From contig BHEQ01000069.1 in NCBI GenBank assembly GCA_003864535.1, positions 1-8,692 on the forward strand: DNA of 8,692 nucleotides, read 5' to 3'. Within the stretch, counting starts at the first letter, position 1. The number at the start of each line of letters is the position of its first letter. The notes beneath the pieces are model-generated. The model was not told where the DNA came from. It saw nothing but the letters and a program-made list of their open reading frames with translations, and searched no databases. Below are positions 5,840 to 8,692 of the stretch, piece after piece. This DNA is from Gammaproteobacteria bacterium (GTDB lineage Bacteria; Pseudomonadota; Gammaproteobacteria; Cardiobacteriales; Wohlfahrtiimonadaceae). A program made the position numbers and the translations under genes.

Positions 5840-6145
5840 ATGTTCGTATGCATTTGTTCTGAAGTAACAGACACTCAAATTAATAATTATTTAGATAATA
5901 ATCCTGAAGCCACAATTGAGATGCTCAAGGCAAATCTCGATGTTGCAACTCACTGTGGTGGCTGCCTTGAATATATTATAGCCATGTTAGATTCACATAA
6001 AACATTAAAGTATAATTCTGTAAATCAAGATTCGCAGAATCGAGATTCTCAGAATCAAGATTCTGATTTTAAACATATAAAAAACTTAGCGCGGGTAAGT
6101 CTGCCTAAAGGCACAGCTTACTCAGGTAAAGAGCTGATGGGTTAA
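5840..6145 (+). CDS. bfd: Bacterioferritin-associated ferredoxin with extended C-terminus
   Basis: A cytosolic [2Fe-2S] protein that passes electrons to bacterioferritin so that stored ferric iron can be released as Fe2+. The four cluster ligands are Cys4, Cys6, Cys39 and Cys42 in the Bfd pattern CxC-x32-CxxC, within MFVCICSEVTD and HCGGCLEYI. The Fer2_BFD domain ends near residue 56. The family is usually about 60-75 residues, but this protein has 101. The extra tail contains a repeat-coded stretch, QDSQNRDSQNQDSD (residues 63-76), followed by a basic segment ending YSGKELMG. AGG lies 8 bases upstream of the ATG. No bacterioferritin gene is adjacent. A Fur-like site upstream suggests induction when iron is scarce. 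Identification of the N-terminal domain is firm; the function of the tail is unknown. Confidence 0.9.
   Translation: MFVCICSEVTDTQINNYLDNNPEATIEMLKANLDVATHCGGCLEYIIAMLDSHKTLKYNSVNQDSQNRDSQNQDSDFKHIKNLARVSLPKGTAYSGKELMG
6027..6064. repeat. Tandem 15-bp palindromic units inside bfd
   Basis: Unit 1 (6027-6041) is AAGATTCGCAGAATC and unit 2 (6042-6056) is GAGATTCTCAGAATC, each a GATTC/GAATC stem with a 3-base loop. A partial third unit begins at 6057 (AAGATTCT). They are read as Q-D-S-Q-N, R-D-S-Q-N and Q-D-S, in the same codon phase as the units in the peptidase gene at 4906, and they extend bfd beyond its normal domain. Confidence 0.8.
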
Positions 6146-6152
6146 TTATAAG

Positions 6153-6184
6153 ATCAAAGAATAAGCGCAATCTTTGATGCTTAT
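6153..6184 (+). other. Two competing hairpins downstream of bfd
   Basis: ATCAAAGA (6153-6160) pairs with TCTTTGAT (6171-6178), and ATAAGC (6161-6166) pairs with GCTTAT (6179-6184). The two stems are interleaved with no connecting bases, so they cannot form together and would be alternatives. No T-run follows, so this is not a standard terminator, although it is the only structure after bfd. Confidence 0.35.
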
Positions 6185-6203
6185 ACCCATTGATATTGCC
6201 TAG

Positions 6204-6242
6204 TTATATTGGCATTTATTGTCCATTTATATTGGCATTTAT
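6204..6242. repeat. 16-bp direct repeat upstream of tyrS
   Basis: TTATATTGGCATTTAT occurs at 6204-6219 and again at 6227-6242, a 23-base period. A degenerate relative (CCATTGATATTGCC) begins near 6188. The repeats lie just before the tyrS leader. A -10-like TATACT is at 6265-6270 with no good -35 at normal spacing, so the repeats may be regulator-binding sites. They could also be a simple local duplication. Confidence 0.5.
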
Positions 6243-6290
6243 CGTAAAATACCAAGCTTTTATTTATACTAATGATTAAGGACAAAAATA

Positions 6291-7490
6291 ATGGCTACGC
6301 TTGACGAAAATCTAGAACTGATTATGCGTGGGATTGATGAGGTGATCCCTTATGAAGAGCTCAAAGAGCGCCTAAAAACTAAACCAATTTTAAGAATAAA
6401 AGTAGGTTTTGATCCAACTGCGCCTGATTTACATTTAGGGCATACAGTTGTTATTAATAAAATGCGCCATTTTCAATTACTTGGGCATGAAGTATATTTT
6501 TTAATTGGCGATTTTACCGGCATGATCGGTGATCCTAGTGGTAAAAACACAACACGCCCCCCACTTTCACGTGAAGATGTCCTTAGAAATGCGCAAACTT
6601 ATCAGGATCAAATTTTTAAAATTTTAGATCCAAAGCTTACTAAAATTGTATTTAATTCTGAGTGGTTAGGCAAATTAAGCCCTGCTGATTTTATAAAAAT
6701 AACCTCGCAATATACAGTCGCAAGAATGCTTGAGCGTGATGATTTTAAAAATCGTTATCAAGCGCAGCAACCGATTGCTATTCATGAGTTTTTATACCCA
6801 TTAATGCAAGGTTATGATTCTGTAAGCTTGGAATGTGATGTGGAGATGGGAGGCACGGATCAAAAATTTAACTTATTAGTTGGACGTGATTTACAAAGAG
6901 CTTACGGAAAATTACCTCAGATTATACTAACCATGCCTATTTTAGAGGGTTTGGATGGGGTTCAGAAAATGAGCAAATCCTTGGGAAATTATATTGGAAT
7001 TCACGATGCTCCTGATGAGATGTTTGGTAAAATAATGTCTATTTCAGATACGCTCATGTGGCGTTATTTTGAACTATTAAGCTTTAAATCAAGTGCGGAT
7101 ATCGCTGATCTTAAAGAAAAAATGGCACAGGGAATGAATCCGCGTGATATCAAATTTATTTTATGCCTAGAAATTGTGGCACGCTTTCATAGTGATGAGC
7201 TTGCAATATCTGCGCAGCAAAACTTTATTGATCGCTTTCAAAAAAATCAAATCCCTGAGGATATTAATGAATGTACGATTCCTTCTATTAATGGCGAGAT
7301 TAGTGTGGCAAGCTTGCTTAAAGAGGCAGGCTTAACTAGCTCTACATCTGAAGCTTTACGCGCAATTGATGCAGGTTCTGTTAAATTTGATAATGAGAAA
7401 GTCTCAGATCGTAAGTTAATTTTAAAAGCAGGCAGGTGTATCATTGCTCAAGTTGGTAAACGTAAATTTGCTAAAATTAATATTTCTTAA
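6291..7490 (+). CDS. tyrS: Tyrosine--tRNA ligase
   Basis: The class Ic aminoacyl-tRNA synthetase that charges tRNA-Tyr with tyrosine in the cytosol, using ATP. The Rossmann catalytic domain carries the HIGH signature as HLGH (48-51) and the KMSKS loop at residues 226-230 (KMSKS). The tyrosine pocket is visible in KVGFDPTAPDLHLGH and MGGTDQKFN. The C-terminal S4-type RNA-binding domain covers about 335-399 (SVASLLKEAGLTSS ... GSVKFDNEKV). At 399 residues it is full length for the second (TyrZ-like) bacterial subtype found in many Beta- and Gammaproteobacteria, and differs from the E. coli-type enzyme. The start is supported by AAGGA 8 bases upstream. It is monocistronic as far as can be seen: 145 bases separate it from bfd and 228 from the next gene, and no clear T-rich terminator follows. 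No T-box leader is visible. Confidence 0.97.
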   Translation: MATLDENLELIMRGIDEVIPYEELKERLKTKPILRIKVGFDPTAPDLHLGHTVVINKMRHFQLLGHEVYFLIGDFTGMIGDPSGKNTTRPPLSREDVLRNAQTYQDQIFKILDPKLTKIVFNSEWLGKLSPADFIKITSQYTVARMLERDDFKNRYQAQQPIAIHEFLYPLMQGYDSVSLECDVEMGGTDQKFNLLVGRDLQRAYGKLPQIILTMPILEGLDGVQKMSKSLGNYIGIHDAPDEMFGKIMSISDTLMWRYFELLSFKSSADIADLKEKMAQGMNPRDIKFILCLEIVARFHSDELAISAQQNFIDRFQKNQIPEDINECTIPSINGEISVASLLKEAGLTSSTSEALRAIDAGSVKFDNEKVSDRKLILKAGRCIIAQVGKRKFAKINIS

Positions 7491-7623
7491 AATTAAACTA
7501 TAAGAAAACAGCACCAAAATAGCACCGAAACCCCACTTTTAATAACGGCGTAAGCTTTGAAGAATCTAATTTTTTAAAGCTTTCTGTAAAATATATTTAC
7601 TTATTATTAATTAGTTTTAAGAT

Positions 7624-7658
7624 TTGACAATATATTTTTAAGATACATCTTGTATACT
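7624..7658 (+). promoter_or_regulatory. Possible promoter elements of the universal stress gene
   Basis: A perfect TTGACA (7624-7629) and a TATACT (7653-7658) precede the gene, but they are 23 bases apart, longer than the normal 16-18. Either only one of them is used, or the promoter needs a distorting activator. This is a candidate only. Confidence 0.3.
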
Positions 7659-7660
7659 CG

Positions 7661-7691
7661 TTTAAGGTCGCAATGACTTGTAGACCCTAAA
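7661..7691 (+). other. Leader hairpin of the universal stress gene
   Basis: TTTAAGGTC (7661-7669) pairs with GACCCTAAA (7683-7691) at eight of nine positions, around a 13-base loop. It would lie at the 5' end of the transcript if the TATACT at 7653 is used, 16 bases before the Shine-Dalgarno AAGGAGA (7707-7713). It could stabilise the mRNA or be a protein site. Confidence 0.35.
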
Positions 7692-7718
7692 CTAGTAAAA
7701 ATAATCAAGGAGATAAAT

Positions 7719-8168
7719 ATGTATCAGAAAATACTTGTACCGATTGATGATAGCGAAGCGTCCTTAGCAGCTTTACATGAGGCCTGCAAAATTGCGCAGC
7801 ATTCGCAAGGCACTATCCATTTAACCCATGTTTTAGATTTATCAAGTTTTAGTCGAGGTGGCGCAGGCTACTGGCAAACCCATGAGGGACGCATTGAGAG
7901 CCAAAGTGAAGGAGAAAAAGTTCTTGCACAAGCTCGCGCTGTTGTTGAAAAATATTCTGTTAAAACAGAATCATCCATCTTAGAAAATATGGGGGCTAAA
8001 ATCCCTGTATTATTGACAGATGAAGCAGATAGATGCGGCTGTGATGCTATAGCGATGGGTACGCATGGTTGGACTGGAGTTATGCACTTACTTATGGGAT
8101 CAGTTGCTGAGGGTGTTTTGCGTAAAGCAAACGTTCCTGTGATTTTGATTCGTAAACAGCTTAGCTAA
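7719..8168 (+). CDS. Universal stress protein (UspA family)
   Basis: A single-domain, 149-residue Usp protein, the usual length, cytosolic and probably dimeric. These proteins bind ATP or related nucleotides and help cells survive starvation and other stress; the biochemical activity is poorly defined. The N-terminal beta strand with the conserved acidic residue is KILVPIDDSEAS (4-15). The nucleotide-binding signature G-x2-G-x9-G-S is intact as Gly114, Gly117, Gly127 and Ser128 (GTHGWTGVMHLLMGS), followed by NVPVILIRK. This places it in the ATP-binding group rather than the non-binding UspA group. AAGGAGA just before the ATG is the strongest Shine-Dalgarno in the window, suggesting high expression. 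It converges on upp with 116 bases between. Confidence 0.95.
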   Translation: MYQKILVPIDDSEASLAALHEACKIAQHSQGTIHLTHVLDLSSFSRGGAGYWQTHEGRIESQSEGEKVLAQARAVVEKYSVKTESSILENMGAKIPVLLTDEADRCGCDAIAMGTHGWTGVMHLLMGSVAEGVLRKANVPVILIRKQLS

Positions 8169-8190
8169 TTATTTTATATATATCACAATA

Positions 8191-8246
8191 TTAACTATAC
8201 CTCCCTAAATCCCCTCCTCTGCGAAGGGGAGGCTTGGAGGAGTTAA
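8191..8246. repeat. GC-rich palindromic repeat, one-armed form
   Basis: Outer arms TTAACT (8191-8196) and AGTTAA (8241-8246) enclose CCTCC (8200-8204) pairing with GGAGG (8236-8240). Inside, CCTCCTC (8213-8219) pairs with GGGGAGG (8226-8232) around a 6-base loop, with one T-G pair. It shares its left end, TTAACTATA, CCTCCC and TAAATCCCC, with the longer copy at 3534-3620 but has one hairpin instead of two. Lying between convergent genes, it may serve as a terminator on both strands, although no long T-run follows. Confidence 0.7.
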
Positions 8247-8284
8247 CTTAATATCGTTGATGGTAAGCATATGGATTATATGAG

Positions 8285-8692
8285 TTACTTATGAGAAGGA
8301 GTACCAAAGATTTTATCACCAGCATCACCAAGGCCTGGGATAATATACGAGTTCTCATTGAGTCTCTCATCTATTGAGGCTACAAAAATCTCAACATCAG
8401 GATGTTTAGCTGCAACTATTTTCAAGCCTTCTGGAGCTGCAACTAAAAAAAGAGCTTTAATTTTAGTGCAACCAGCTTCTTTTAGCATATCAATAGTTGC
8501 ATTAACTGTACCCCCTGTTGCGAGCATCGGGTCTAAAATCAAGGCAGTACGATCCGCCATTTGGGTGGTTAATTTTTCATAATACGCTACAGGTTGAAAT
8601 GTTAGCTCATCTCTAGCAAAACCAACAACAGATACCTTAGCACTTGGAATTAAATCAAGCACACCTTGAAGCATTCCAATACCTGCGCGTAA
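8285..8692 (-). CDS. upp: Uracil phosphoribosyltransferase, N-terminus outside window
   Basis: A pyrimidine salvage enzyme that converts uracil and PRPP to UMP and pyrophosphate in the cytosol. The window holds the last 135 residues; the frame runs off the right edge. The first visible residues, LRAGIG, align with the LRAGLG segment near residue 77 of the 208-residue E. coli enzyme, so about 76 residues are missing. The internal ATG at 8672-8674 is therefore not the start. The PRPP-binding loop is LILDPMLATGGTV, and the C-terminal uracil-binding region is YIIPGLGDAGDKIFGT, both intact. The protein ends in a few extra residues (PSHK). It is convergent with the universal stress gene. Confidence 0.95.
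   Translation of the reverse strand, partial: LRAGIGMLQGVLDLIPSAKVSVVGFARDELTFQPVAYYEKLTTQMADRTALILDPMLATGGTVNATIDMLKEAGCTKIKALFLVAAPEGLKIVAAKHPDVEIFVASIDERLNENSYIIPGLGDAGDKIFGTPSHK

Noticed and set aside
6210..6215. TTGGCA within the 16-bp repeats as the -35 box of tyrS
   Set aside because: Neither copy (6210-6215 or 6233-6238) has a -10 hexamer at 16-18 bases; the TATACT at 6265 is too far away.
7510..7526. AGCACC direct repeat (7510-7515 and 7521-7526) as an attachment-site trace
   Set aside because: Only six bases repeat, and there is no integrase or tRNA gene nearby.
7552..7582. AAGCTTT ... AAAGCTT inverted repeat after tyrS as a terminator
   Set aside because: The loop is long (17 bases), the stem is short and no T-run follows, so it does not meet the usual form of an intrinsic terminator.
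8358..8582. Plus-strand open frame of 74 codons over the upp region
   Set aside because: It lies antisense to the clearly conserved uracil phosphoribosyltransferase and shows no family features.

Overview
The window is AT-rich chromosomal DNA from a proteobacterium, most likely a low-GC Gamma- or Betaproteobacterium. The bfd, tyrS, universal stress protein and upp genes are all of proteobacterial type. A DUF2931-like protein and CCTCC/GGAGG-rich palindromic repeats also recall Moraxellaceae-type genomes. The genus cannot be fixed from the sequence alone.

Layout: (1) 29-1507, a secreted DUF2931-like protein with an internal duplication and a C-terminal domain of a kind I associate with type VI secretion spike and cargo proteins. 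(2) 1508-1911, a non-coding stretch. It holds a decayed YefM-type antitoxin fragment with an in-frame stop, then a good sigma70-like promoter inside an inverted repeat, then an intrinsic terminator about 60 bases downstream, then the leader of the next gene with a perfect 14-bp palindrome. (3) 1912-3366, an FAD-linked oxidase resembling alkyl-DHAP synthase and D-lactate/glycolate oxidases. (4) 3367-3671, a repeat-rich gap with a 20-bp perfect palindrome, a strong terminator, and a 15-bp inverted repeat enclosing a GC-rich two-armed palindromic element. (5) 3672-5786, an S9-family serine peptidase. (6) 5840-6145, bfd with an unusual C-terminal tail and a Fur-box-like sequence upstream. (7) 6291-7490, tyrS. 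(8) 7719-8168, a universal stress protein. (9) 8285-8692 on the minus strand, the 3' two thirds of upp, convergent with the stress gene, with a short GC-rich palindromic repeat between them.

Most genes look like single transcription units with their own leaders and ribosome binding sites. They are housekeeping or metabolic genes and do not form one pathway. The accessory character lies in the first 1.9 kb (DUF2931-like protein, toxin-antitoxin remnant) and in the repeats.

The observation most worth following is a family of 15-bp palindromic units (GATTC-NNN-GAATC type). They lie in tandem and in the same reading phase inside two unrelated genes, the S9 peptidase and bfd, and add QDSxN-type residues to both proteins. 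One unit carries a paired base change that keeps the stem intact. This resembles the in-frame palindromic elements known from Rickettsia, but on a much smaller scale. I see no CRISPR array, tRNA, rRNA, transposase or phage gene in the window.
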